The translations under genes were made by a program, and so were the position numbers. The notes beneath the pieces were generated by a model. The model made no database searches. It worked only from the letters and a program-made list of their open reading frames with translations, and was not told the origin of the DNA. Below are positions 28,116 through 37,385 of a stretch of 64,000 bases of DNA, piece after piece (position 1 is the first letter of the stretch; each line of letters starts with the position of its first letter). The stretch is from Fidelibacterota bacterium (lineage in GTDB: Bacteria > Fidelibacterota > Marinisomatia > Marinisomatales > UBA1611): positions 1-64,000 of the forward strand of contig PAPB01000039.1 in assembly GCA_002708715.1 (NCBI GenBank). Direction: 5' to 3'.

Positions 28116-29405
28116 ATGAATCCATTATTAAATCAAGATCCGAAATTATACAATATATTAGAATCAGAAATTGATAGAGAAGAGACAACTCTTGAATTGA
28201 TTGCCTCCGAAAACTTTACTAGTGAACTTGTTATGAAACTGGCTGGAAGTGTAATGACGAATAAATACGCGGAGGGTTATCCTGGAAAAAGGTATTATGG
28301 TGGTTGTGAATTTGTTGATCAAGCTGAAAATCTTGCGCGTGATCGTTTAAAGAAATTATTTGGTGCTCAATATACAAATGTCCAGCCGCATTCTGGATCT
28401 CAGGCAAATATGGCGGCTTTTTTAACATTTTTAAATCCAGCAGATACTATCCTAGGATTAGATCTTGCGCATGGTGGTCATCTCACTCATGGTAGTCCTG
28501 TCAACTTTTCGGGCCAAATTTATAATGCTGCATCTTATCAGGTAAATAAAGATACAGGTCGTGTAGATTTTAATGAAGTATTAAAAATAGCTAAGGAGAC
28601 TAAACCTAAGCTAATTATTTGTGGAGGAAGCGCATATCCACGACATATTGAATTTGAAAAATATCGAGAGATAGCAGATACTGTTAATGCTTTTCTTATG
28701 GCTGATATTGCGCATCCAAGTGGATTGATTGCTGCAGGGTGCCACCCCTCACCTATGGCCTTTTGCGATGTGATAACTAGTACAACCCATAAAACTTTGA
28801 GAGGTCCTCGAGGTGGTATAATAATGATGGGTAAAGATTTTGAAAACACATGGGGTAAAGTAGCGCCTAAATCAGGTAGGGTAAAAATGGTGTCAGAATT
28901 ATTGGATACTGCAGTTATGCCAGGAGTGCAGGGGGGACCATTAATGCATATTATAGCTGCAAAAGCGGCAGCTTTTGGTGAGGCGTTAGAACCAGATTTT
29001 ATTGATTATGCAGAGTCAATTATAATAAATGCTAAATCAATCGCAGAGGAGCTAAAAACTTTAGATTATAATTTAATATCAGGTGGTACAGATACGCACG
29101 TAATCCTTATTGATTTAACCAATAAAAATATAACTGGTAAAACTGCTGAATTGGCTTTAGGTAAAGCTGGCATAACAGTAAATAAGAATATGGTTCCGTT
29201 TGATACTAAAAGTCCTTTTGTCACTAGTGGAATTAGAATAGGTACTCCTGCAATTACAACAAGAGGCATGGGTGTTCCAGAAATGAAAATCATCGTAAAA
29301 TGGATTGATGAGGTAATCGATAATTTTGAAGATGATAAAATTTTATCGCGAATCAAATCAGAAATAAATAATCTTTGTATAGAATTTCCTGTTTACAGGC
29401 ACTAA
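28116..29405 (+). CDS. glyA: Serine hydroxymethyltransferase
   Basis: This 429-residue PLP enzyme interconverts serine and glycine with tetrahydrofolate. Conserved elements are LELIASENF near the N-terminus, [40 protein letters not shown] and the PLP-lysine region [14 protein letters not shown]. The length is typical. It follows the TPR gene by four bases, so it is probably transcribed with the envelope genes upstream. Confidence 0.98.
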   Translation: MNPLLNQDPKLYNILESEIDREETTLELIASENFTSELVMKLAGSVMTNKYAEGYPGKRYYGGCEFVDQAENLARDRLKKLFGAQYTNVQPHSGSQANMAAFLTFLNPADTILGLDLAHGGHLTHGSPVNFSGQIYNAASYQVNKDTGRVDFNEVLKIAKETKPKLIICGGSAYPRHIEFEKYREIADTVNAFLMADIAHPSGLIAAGCHPSPMAFCDVITSTTHKTLRGPRGGIIMMGKDFENTWGKVAPKSGRVKMVSELLDTAVMPGVQGGPLMHIIAAKAAAFGEALEPDFIDYAESIIINAKSIAEELKTLDYNLISGGTDTHVILIDLTNKNITGKTAELALGKAGITVNKNMVPFDTKSPFVTSGIRIGTPAITTRGMGVPEMKIIVKWIDEVIDNFEDDKILSRIKSEINNLCIEFPVYRH

Positions 29406-29424
29406 TAAGTAAAGTAGGATTATT

Positions 29425-30261
29425 GTGAAATATGTAATATTAGCAATGTCTGTATTACTTTTGAATTTTTCATGCTCAACAAAAAATTTTATTTTAAGCA
29501 ATTCTGAAATCGTTTCATTTTATTTTGATAAAAAAATCAAAAATCTCGAAAAGAAAAAAGTACATAATATTGAAGAATGGCGTGCTCTTATTAAGATAAA
29601 GGTTGAATACGCATATGGTATTCTTATGGAAAAAGGAGACAGATTATTTGAGGATGATTATTCAAAGAGTAGTACTTATTATGATAAAGCAAATAAGCTA
29701 TTTTTAGAAGCTAAGCAATCTTCTTTTATGCTTTTGTCTGAACGTTATTCTAATTTTGATCATTGGATAAAAAAAGACAGTATAATTTTATTTCAAAAAA
29801 ACGATATACATGATCTTTATTGGTACGCTGCATCTTTGGCAGGAGTGATTCAATCAGGTAGAGGGTCGGATCCACATGAATTAGTTAACATTCCAATTAT
29901 TGGAATGTTATTAAATACAGCAATTGAGATTGATCCTAATTGGGAAGATGGTAAATTGTATTCGGCTATGATGAGTTATACAGCCGTAAGACCAGACCTT
30001 TATGGACAAGCTTTGGAGGATTCTGTAAATTTTTATTATAAAAAGGCATTGCAATTATCTGATAGTTCTGATGTGTCAATTTTTGTTTCCTATGCTGAAC
30101 TAATTCATAAGCCTAAGCAGCAAAAGAAAGAATTTATAGATAAATTAAACTATGTTATCCAAACAGAATTAGCGAATAATAGAAAAAATGAAATTAGTAA
30201 CCTCCTTTCAAAGAGGCGTGCAAAATGGCTCTTATCTAAAGTTGATGATTATTTTTTATAA
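29425..30261 (+). CDS. TatT-like lipoprotein of a TPR-associated TRAP transporter
   Basis: The start is a GTG at 29425 with an AGGA site before it. The signal peptide ends at LLNFSC (Cys17), predicting a lipoprotein. The helical mature part, including YWYAASLAGVIQSGRG and TAIEIDPNWEDGKLYSAMMS, matches the TatT (T component) family described from Treponema pallidum Tp0956, whose TPR-like helices form a trimer that binds the solute-binding protein. Its stop overlaps the start of the DctP-like gene, the same order as tatT-tatP-tatQM in Treponema. Confidence 0.8.
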   Translation: MKYVILAMSVLLLNFSCSTKNFILSNSEIVSFYFDKKIKNLEKKKVHNIEEWRALIKIKVEYAYGILMEKGDRLFEDDYSKSSTYYDKANKLFLEAKQSSFMLLSERYSNFDHWIKKDSIILFQKNDIHDLYWYAASLAGVIQSGRGSDPHELVNIPIIGMLLNTAIEIDPNWEDGKLYSAMMSYTAVRPDLYGQALEDSVNFYYKKALQLSDSSDVSIFVSYAELIHKPKQQKKEFIDKLNYVIQTELANNRKNEISNLLSKRRAKWLLSKVDDYFL

Positions 30262-31229
30262 TGATTAGATTTCTTATCATATTCCTAATATTTATCTCTA
30301 ATGGGCAATCAAGGAAAACTATTATAAAGCTTGCAACTCTTGCACCAGAAGGGACTGAATGGCATGGTATGTTGATGGAAATGGGGCAAGAATGGAGAAA
30401 ATCAACAAAAAAATCTGTCCAACTTCGTGTTTATCCAGGGGGAGTTATTGGAGATGAAAGAGATATGGTACGGAAAATGCGGATAGGCCAGATTCATGCT
30501 GCTGCAATTACTACAGAAGGGTTATCTGAAATAGTTCCTGAATTTTCAGCTTATTTTGTTCCTCTTGCTTTTCAAACTTCACAAGACATTGATAATGTTA
30601 CTGAGGCTATTTTGCCAGATTTAGAACAAAAATTAGAAGATAAAGGATTTAAGCTACTTCATCTTGGTGAGTTAGGTTGGGCCTATTGGTTCTCATCTAA
30701 ACCGATTCAAACTCCTAGTGATTTAAAAGGTATGAAAATTTTTACTTGGGCAGGTGACTTTAAATGGGAAAGACTTTGGGAAAAAGCTGGCTATAATCCA
30801 GTACCGTTAGCCTCAGTAGATATTTTATCTGGTTTGCAAACTGGTTTGATTAATAGTTTTTCTACTATTCCACTTTATGCATTATCTCAACAATCTTTTG
30901 GTATTGCCAATCATATGTTAGATTTAAAGTGGGGAGTTTTGATGGCTGGAATAGTGATTGATCTTAGATCATGGAAGCGAATTTCAAAAAAATATCATAA
31001 AGATTTAATTCAAATCACTAAAAAAATTCAAAATGAACAAAAAAAACTTAATTCAACTGCTGAGCAGAAATCAATTGAAGCTATGAAAGAATATGGATTA
31101 AAAGTTCACTCAGTAAATAATAATGAAATTGCTCTATGGCAAAAAGAAGTTGAAAGAATGAGTCCCAATTTACGTGGTCATATTATTCCTGAGGAAGTAT
31201 TTGATAAGGTCATTAAACTTACCCAGTAA
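30261..31229 (+). CDS. TRAP transporter solute-binding protein (DctP/TatP type)
   Basis: The 322-residue periplasmic protein begins with a signal peptide (IRFLIIFLIFISNGQS). It carries DctP-family segments such as IIKLATLAPEGTEWHGM, LRVYPGGVIGDERDMVRKMR and SDLKGMKIFTWAG. The canonical carboxylate-binding Arg lies in the region around MKI; here the equivalent M-K-I-F-T-W lacks an Arg, so the ligand may not be a simple carboxylate. It would deliver substrate to the fused membrane subunit encoded 9 bases downstream and dock on the TatT-like lipoprotein. Confidence 0.88.
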   Translation: MIRFLIIFLIFISNGQSRKTIIKLATLAPEGTEWHGMLMEMGQEWRKSTKKSVQLRVYPGGVIGDERDMVRKMRIGQIHAAAITTEGLSEIVPEFSAYFVPLAFQTSQDIDNVTEAILPDLEQKLEDKGFKLLHLGELGWAYWFSSKPIQTPSDLKGMKIFTWAGDFKWERLWEKAGYNPVPLASVDILSGLQTGLINSFSTIPLYALSQQSFGIANHMLDLKWGVLMAGIVIDLRSWKRISKKYHKDLIQITKKIQNEQKKLNSTAEQKSIEAMKEYGLKVHSVNNNEIALWQKEVERMSPNLRGHIIPEEVFDKVIKLTQ

Positions 31230-31237
31230 CAATTAAC

Positions 31238-33055
31238 ATGAAAGAACCTCTAAGGCTAGGTCATCTTGCGAATAGGCTCAAATGGGGGGAGGATACTCTA
31301 GCTATTGTAATTTTTTCTGCAATGGCCATACTGCCTTTAATTGAAACTGTAGCACGATTATTTGGGGTTTTAAGTATCCCTGCATCTCAGGTTCTTGTAC
31401 AACACTTTACATTATGGATTGGTTTTTTAGGTGCGGTATTAGCAGCTCGGCAAAACAAATTATTAGCCTTAACTCAAAAGCCACTACTAATAAAGGATGA
31501 AAATTTTCATTTTGGTAGATGGATTGCTAAAGTGGTTACTTTTGTAGTTTTGGTTGCTCTAGCTTGGGGAAGTTGGGAGTTAGTAAAAGTGGAAATGGAA
31601 TACCCTATAGATATTGCTCCAAATATTCCTAGGTGGTTTGCTCAGCTAATAATGCCAATAGGATTTACTCTTATCGCTATTCAGGTTTATTTAAATAGTT
31701 ACCATAAACAGCATTATCGAATAACACTTATAATTGCTGCATTACTTTTTTCCCTTACGGCGATTACTGAAATGATTTATGATGTATTTCCTGTTTTATA
31801 TATTGGGGTATCGGTTATTTTAGTTTCACTAATTTTCGGAGCACCAATATTTATTGGTCTTGGAGGCCTAGCAATTATTCTATTTTGGTCCGATTTCACT
31901 CCAATATCTGCAATACCTGCAGAAGCCTATCGTATTGTTGTATCGCCAACATTGCCAACAATACCATTATTTACATTAGCGGGGTATATCTTAGCTGAAA
32001 GTAAAGCATCCGAGCGTTTAATGGCAATATTTAAAGAGTTTTTTGGTTGGATACCTGGTGGTACACCTATAGTCATTATATTACTTTGTGGATTTTTCAC
32101 TGCTCTTACTGGTGGATCTGGAGTTACTATTCTTGCGCTAGGTGGTCTGTTACTTCCCATGTTATTGAAGGAAGGGTATAGCCGTACCTTTTCATTAGGC
32201 TTATTAACTGTATCGGGATCTATTGGTTTGCTATTTCCACCAAGTCTACCTGCAATCATCTATGGTGTTACTGCTGGTGTATCTGTTAAAGATGTATTTA
32301 TTGCAGGTCTTATCCCTGGTTTAGTCTTAGTTTTATTGATATCAGGTTGGGCATTATATCAGGGAAAGATGAATAAGATAACTTTAAATAAATTTGTTTT
32401 TAAAAATGCTCTCAAGGTATCTATGTATGGTAAATGGGAGCTATTTTTACCTATAATTATATTGTTTGGTGTTTTTGGAGGATTTACTACTTTAGTTGAA
32501 ACTTCAGCAATCACTCTTGTATATGTTTTTATAATTGAAGTATTTATTTATAAAGATTTGTCTTTCTCTAAATTACCAAGAATTATCATTGATTGTTCTT
32601 CACTTATTGGAGGAGTGATAATTATACTTGGAGTTGCAATGGGTTTGACTAGTTATTTGATAGATGCTCAAATTCCAATGCTGCTACTTTCATGGGTAAA
32701 AGCCAATATTGCAAATAAATATGTTTTCCTTTTAATGTTAAATTGCTTTTTATTGGCTGTTGGGTGTTTAATGGATATCTTTTCAGCAATAATAGTTATT
32801 GTTCCTCTTATCTCCCCTCTAGGAAATTATTTTGGTATAGAGCCTGTTCATTTAGCAATAATATTTATTGCTAATCTGGAGCTTGGATTTTTAACACCAC
32901 CTGTAGGGATGAATTTATTTCTATCTGCTTATAGATTTAATGAACCTATGTCGAAAATATATATATCGACACTACCATTTTTTCTCATTAAATTAATAGC
33001 CGTAGGTTTAATAACATATATTCCAATATTAACACTAGGACTTTTTAGTTTTTGA
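31238..33055 (+). CDS. Fused TRAP transporter small and large permease subunits (DctQ-DctM)
   Basis: The 605-residue protein joins a DctQ-like four-span domain (about 1-150; FTLWIGFLGAVLAARQNK) to a DctM domain. DctM hallmarks are PTIPLFTLAGYILAES, LTGGSGVTILALGGLLLPM, GSIGLLFPPSLPAIIYG and the C-terminal NLELGFLTPPVGMNLF. TRAP permeases import solutes with an ion gradient, usually sodium. Q-M fusion is known in several lineages, including the Treponema TPAT system that this operon resembles. Transcription probably ends in the gap after 33055, where a new promoter also lies. Confidence 0.93.
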   Translation: MKEPLRLGHLANRLKWGEDTLAIVIFSAMAILPLIETVARLFGVLSIPASQVLVQHFTLWIGFLGAVLAARQNKLLALTQKPLLIKDENFHFGRWIAKVVTFVVLVALAWGSWELVKVEMEYPIDIAPNIPRWFAQLIMPIGFTLIAIQVYLNSYHKQHYRITLIIAALLFSLTAITEMIYDVFPVLYIGVSVILVSLIFGAPIFIGLGGLAIILFWSDFTPISAIPAEAYRIVVSPTLPTIPLFTLAGYILAESKASERLMAIFKEFFGWIPGGTPIVIILLCGFFTALTGGSGVTILALGGLLLPMLLKEGYSRTFSLGLLTVSGSIGLLFPPSLPAIIYGVTAGVSVKDVFIAGLIPGLVLVLLISGWALYQGKMNKITLNKFVFKNALKVSMYGKWELFLPIIILFGVFGGFTTLVETSAITLVYVFIIEVFIYKDLSFSKLPRIIIDCSSLIGGVIIILGVAMGLTSYLIDAQIPMLLLSWVKANIANKYVFLLMLNCFLLAVGCLMDIFSAIIVIVPLISPLGNYFGIEPVHLAIIFIANLELGFLTPPVGMNLFLSAYRFNEPMSKIYISTLPFFLIKLIAVGLITYIPILTLGLFSF

Positions 33056-33151
33056 TAGAATATTCTAGTACTAATCATTACTTGATTTTCAAACGTATCA
33101 AAATATATATTCATAATATAAAATTTTGGAGCAATCCTATACATAGAACGC

Positions 33152-33174
33152 TATAATCTTGTCTCTAGGGACAA
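33152..33174 (+). promoter_or_regulatory. Candidate promoter -10 with adjoining inverted repeat
   Basis: TATAAT at 33152-33157 is followed at 33159-33174 by the inverted repeat TTGTCTC-TA-GGGACAA (seven pairs, one of them G-T). The repeat would lie at the transcription start and could be an operator or a 5' hairpin. A GTGGGAG ribosome-binding site and the ATG of the PorV-like gene follow at 33195-33212. No good -35 is visible at standard spacing. Confidence 0.4.
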
Positions 33175-33209
33175 CTATTTAATAAAAACAATTACGTGGG
33201 AGACGTACG

Positions 33210-34601
33210 ATGAAGCGTATAGCGATTGCGCTATCTTTAGTGATAGTCATTATAAAACCTTTGTTTGCACAGAGTGAAGCAGGGGCAATATTCCTCCTTA
33301 TAGCTCCAGGAGCAAGAGCTGGTGGTATGGGTGAAGCACAGGTCGCTGTTGCAAATGATGCTTATGCGAGTTACTGGAATCCAGCAGGTTTAGGTTTTCT
33401 CGAAGGCCAAGAATTAGCTATGATGCATGTGAATTGGTTGCCAGGACTAGCTGATGATCTTTATTACGAGTTTTTGGCTTTTAGAAAAAAATATCCAACG
33501 CTTGGAACTGTTGGTGGCCATTTGATTTTTTTGAATTTAGGTGAACAAATTCGCACGAGCGAAACAGGCGATGAATTAGGTACATTTACAAGTTATATGA
33601 CTGCAATGGCTTTATCCTATAGTGCTTTAATCTCACCTACACAATCTTTTGGAATAAATTCAAAGATATCTTATCAACATCTTGTTGAAATTGGTGCGGG
33701 AAGTGAAAAAGGAAAGGGGACGTCTATTGACTTTGGATTTGATTTAGGATATCTTCATAAAGAGTGGATTTTTCCTAATCTTACTTTAGGACTTAATCTA
33801 TCTAATCTTGGTCCAAAAGTTTCATTTATTGATCCAGATCAGGCTGATCCACAGCCTACGAATCTTAGCCTTGGTTTGAACTATGCTTTGGTAAATGGAG
33901 AGTTTAATAAATTAAATATTGTTTATGATGTAGATAAACTTCTCGTCTCATCCTATCCAGATATGGATTGGAATGGTGATGGTATTATTGGTGGTTTTGA
34001 TGAATACGGTAATAGTAGTCCAGGTAATGATTATAATTCAGATGGTGATCTTGAGATTGCTCACACGGATCCAATTTATTTAGCATTGTTTACATCATGG
34101 GTAAATGATTGGTTGTTAGGAGGTGATATTGATTACGGCTTTTCAGGTCCTGGAAATGGTGATGGTATTATAGGTGGCTATAATTGGGTAGACGCAGATG
34201 AAGATGGGAAGGTTGATGGAAGCAAATGGTTTGATTCTGATTCAAATGGAATTGTAGATCCAGGAGAGAATGAAATGGTCTCTACACCAGGGAATCCAGG
34301 AGATCCAGGTTGGGGAAAATATAATGAATATGGCGTTATGGAAGTTGGAAATGCCAAAAAACGATCAGTCTCTAATGAGTTGGATCGTCTAGTACATAAT
34401 ATTGGTATGGAATATTGGTATGGAAAATACTTTGCTATTCGTTCTGGATTCTACTATGATAAAACTGGAAAGATTAGCAACCCAACATTTGGTATTGGAC
34501 TTAGATTTGCGGGTTATGGTTTTGATTTTGGATATACATATGGTGAACAGGGCCACCCTTTGACAAATACCATGCGTTTTTCTCTCAATATGGAATTCTA
34601 A
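33210..34601 (+). CDS. PorV/PorQ-family outer-membrane protein
   Basis: A GTGGGAG site supports the ATG. The signal peptide ends at LFAQ, and the mature N-terminus (SEAGAIFLLIAPGARAGGMG, then VAVANDAYASYWNPAGL) is diagnostic of the PorV/UPF0164 family. These are FadL-like 14-strand barrels; PorV shuttles type IX secretion cargo to the attachment complex. The protein is 463 residues, longer than usual. The extra length lies between about 250 and 390 and contains acidic loops like DWNGDGIIGG and DADEDGKVDG that resemble calcium-binding DxDxDG loops. It ends in Phe, as a BAM signal should. The adjacent cargo-like gene fits a T9SS role. Confidence 0.88.
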   Translation: MKRIAIALSLVIVIIKPLFAQSEAGAIFLLIAPGARAGGMGEAQVAVANDAYASYWNPAGLGFLEGQELAMMHVNWLPGLADDLYYEFLAFRKKYPTLGTVGGHLIFLNLGEQIRTSETGDELGTFTSYMTAMALSYSALISPTQSFGINSKISYQHLVEIGAGSEKGKGTSIDFGFDLGYLHKEWIFPNLTLGLNLSNLGPKVSFIDPDQADPQPTNLSLGLNYALVNGEFNKLNIVYDVDKLLVSSYPDMDWNGDGIIGGFDEYGNSSPGNDYNSDGDLEIAHTDPIYLALFTSWVNDWLLGGDIDYGFSGPGNGDGIIGGYNWVDADEDGKVDGSKWFDSDSNGIVDPGENEMVSTPGNPGDPGWGKYNEYGVMEVGNAKKRSVSNELDRLVHNIGMEYWYGKYFAIRSGFYYDKTGKISNPTFGIGLRFAGYGFDFGYTYGEQGHPLTNTMRFSLNMEF

Positions 34602-34628
34602 TACCTTTTTAACTATAGGGATTAATTT

Positions 34629-37385
34629 TTGCGCAGATTTATAATATTATTCTGTCTGAAAGCTCTTTTATCTGCATCTATAAATGAATCAATCAGTATT
34701 GGTGTTATACGTGTTTCCTTTTTAGATGATAATTTAAATAGTACTACTGGATCAGGAACATTTTTAATGGAGAGTCAAGGGATAGATTGTGGTAATTATA
34801 CTATCGATCCACCACCACATGATCGCGATTACTTTTTCTCGCAATTGAATGCTGTCTCTGCTTACTATGAAAAAATTTCATATGGTAACTTTAGTATTAA
34901 TTTAAATAACTCTGAAATATTTCCGATTAGTAATTTAGAAGATTACAAACTTTCTCAATATATGAATTATTACAATCCATATGATGATATTACTCAACAA
35001 GAAAAACGTATTACAGAATTATTTAGGGATGCTTTAGAACAAGCATATTTACAAGATCAAATTAATTTTTCTGATTATGACCTTATAATAGTATTCCATG
35101 CAGGCATTGGACAAGATTTTTCCCTACCTTTTTTAGATCCAACGCCTGAAGATATTCCTTCCACTTATATTGATAATGATATGATTTTGAAACATTTAAA
35201 TATGCCTTCGATTTTATTAGGGGAAAGTGCAATTAATAAAGGTGTTGTACTTCCTGAAACTCAAAATCATTTGCTTTACGATATATCTGAAACAATGTTT
35301 TCAGATGCCTTAAACCCTTGTGAATACCAATATGGATTAACAGGTACATTTGCACTTATGATTGGTTTTGCAATTGGGTTGCCACCATTATGGAATATTA
35401 ATACAGGAGAAAGTGGTGTTGGTGTTTTTGGTCTCATGGATCAAGGTTCAAATAACGGGCGAGGAATTATTCCTGCTCCTCCTACAGCGTGGACTAGGAT
35501 TTATGCTGGATGGGAGGCGCCCACTATTAGTGACTATGGAAATCAATATTCTCTTTCTAAGCGAAGTAAAAATTCTATTGTAAAAGTCCCCATTAGAGAT
35601 AACGAATATTATTTAATTGAATCTCGATTAAATTGGGTGCGTTCGGATGTTAGTATAGATTCAATACGCTTTTATATGGGTGTTAATTCTACAACAAATA
35701 CTTACCCACCTTATTTTCAAATATTACAAGATTCTACAGGTATTGTAAAAGATTCTAATAATGTCGTGGTTAGTGTGCCTAATTATGACATAGGGCTACC
35801 TGAATCAGGTTTATTAATATGGCATATAGATGAAGACATTATTAATTATGGTATAGAAGCATATTCAATTAATAGTGAAATATCTAATCGAGGTGTAGAT
35901 CTAGAAGAGTCAGATGGGGCACAAGACATTGGGTATATATCCTTAGATATATTTAACGATCCTTCGTCTGGATGGTTTGGTGATATGTGGTATAAAGGTA
36001 ATAGCCAATATATATTTGCTAATCCTGGAATGGTAGGTGTTAAACCATCTTTTGGTCCATATACATATCCATCAACTCGAGCAAATGATGGAAGTTCAAC
36101 ATATATTAATATTAGTGAAATAAGTAAAGCAAAAGATACAATGACTTTTATAATCTCAAATTCGTATATGATTAATAACTATCCTGATTCAACTTTTTAT
36201 TATAGAGCATCTTTTGACATCAATAATGATGGGATAAATGATTTTATTGGTGGATCAGATTCTCTTTACATTATAATTAATGATTCCATAACTAATAGAC
36301 AATACTTTCATAATCTAGATAGTGAAAATGTTTCTTTGGGTTTTTCTATTTATGATGATCGAACAACTATCGAAATTTTTGAATATTATTTGGATTCATT
36401 ACACCATTTTCAATACGATTATATATTAGCAACAGATTCTATCTTGGGATCATCTGATAATTGGTCAGATACATTATTTTATACAATTAGCAATGAAAAT
36501 CACACATCAATTGAATTTATATCTGAAGCACAATGGGACAGTCATGTTATTAGAGTGCTTTCATCTCCAAGTAATTTTTCGATTGGTTTAAATAATAATG
36601 GTATTATAGCAGATTATTTTGGAGGATCAATAAATAAATATCAAACTAAGACATTCAATTATATTGCAGGCATTGATCTTGATTTAGATGCTCAAGGTGA
36701 TTTATTGGCCTTAGATGATGATGGTGTTTTATATGGGTTTAATCATCAATTAAGTTTAATGACTTCATTTCCATTAGATATAAAATTATCAGAGCCTATT
36801 CTTTCTCAAAATATATTGGGGAATGATTTTCCAGAAATTATAGCAAAATCATTAGATAAAACGATTCTATACGTTTTAGATCATCAAGGAAATGTAATTT
36901 TAGAATTTGCAACAAATGTAAATGATGATTTGATTGCAATAGATCGTTATCAAGAAAAACATTGTATCTTTACTAAATCATCTATTTATCAATTTGAGCC
37001 ATATAAAGATCCAAATGGGAATAAATGGAGTACTGATCATGGAAGTTTATCTAATGCAAGAAGATTAAACTTAAATTATAGTTTCTCTCCCAATAATGAA
37101 AGTTTGTTAAGTAAAGCGTATTGCTATCCTAATCCAATTGTAGATGATTTAGGCATTGTTCGAGTAGAAGCGGTAGGGGCATCTAATATTAAAGTTATTA
37201 TTTATGATGTAGCTGGATATTTTATTGAATCATTTAAAACCAAAATGATTCCTGGAGGTAATCAAATTAAAGAATGGAATTGGGATACCACTGAATTAGA
37301 TCCAGGAATATATTTTGCAAACATTTCCGTATCTAATACGGCAGTGATTAATAATAAAACAATCAAAATTGTAGTGGTTCATTAA
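34629..37385 (+). CDS. M6-peptidase-like secreted protein without catalytic motif, with T9SS-type C-terminal domain
   Basis: The start is a TTG at 34629 giving a short signal sequence. Residues about 22-500 follow the M6 (immune inhibitor A-like) pattern. Where active members have F-A-H-E-x-G-H-x-x-G-L-P, this protein reads FALMIGFAIGLP (residues 241-252), so both zinc His residues and the catalytic Glu are gone. The following SGVGVFGLMDQGS and the GW segment match the family well, and the His at 157 (IVFHAG) is the usual pre-motif residue. The last 80 residues (YCYPNPIV, IIYDVAGYFIESF, PGIYFANI) form a T9SS type A sorting domain. It is probably a surface-attached pseudoprotease. Its stop overlaps the next start. 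Confidence 0.8.
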   Translation: MRRFIILFCLKALLSASINESISIGVIRVSFLDDNLNSTTGSGTFLMESQGIDCGNYTIDPPPHDRDYFFSQLNAVSAYYEKISYGNFSINLNNSEIFPISNLEDYKLSQYMNYYNPYDDITQQEKRITELFRDALEQAYLQDQINFSDYDLIIVFHAGIGQDFSLPFLDPTPEDIPSTYIDNDMILKHLNMPSILLGESAINKGVVLPETQNHLLYDISETMFSDALNPCEYQYGLTGTFALMIGFAIGLPPLWNINTGESGVGVFGLMDQGSNNGRGIIPAPPTAWTRIYAGWEAPTISDYGNQYSLSKRSKNSIVKVPIRDNEYYLIESRLNWVRSDVSIDSIRFYMGVNSTTNTYPPYFQILQDSTGIVKDSNNVVVSVPNYDIGLPESGLLIWHIDEDIINYGIEAYSINSEISNRGVDLEESDGAQDIGYISLDIFNDPSSGWFGDMWYKGNSQYIFANPGMVGVKPSFGPYTYPSTRANDGSSTYINISEISKAKDTMTFIISNSYMINNYPDSTFYYRASFDINNDGINDFIGGSDSLYIIINDSITNRQYFHNLDSENVSLGFSIYDDRTTIEIFEYYLDSLHHFQYDYILATDSILGSSDNWSDTLFYTISNENHTSIEFISEAQWDSHVIRVLSSPSNFSIGLNNNGIIADYFGGSINKYQTKTFNYIAGIDLDLDAQGDLLALDDDGVLYGFNHQLSLMTSFPLDIKLSEPILSQNILGNDFPEIIAKSLDKTILYVLDHQGNVILEFATNVNDDLIAIDRYQEKHCIFTKSSIYQFEPYKDPNGNKWSTDHGSLSNARRLNLNYSFSPNNESLLSKAYCYPNPIVDDLGIVRVEAVGASNIKVIIYDVAGYFIESFKTKMIPGGNQIKEWNWDTTELDPGIYFANISVSNTAVINNKTIKIVVVH

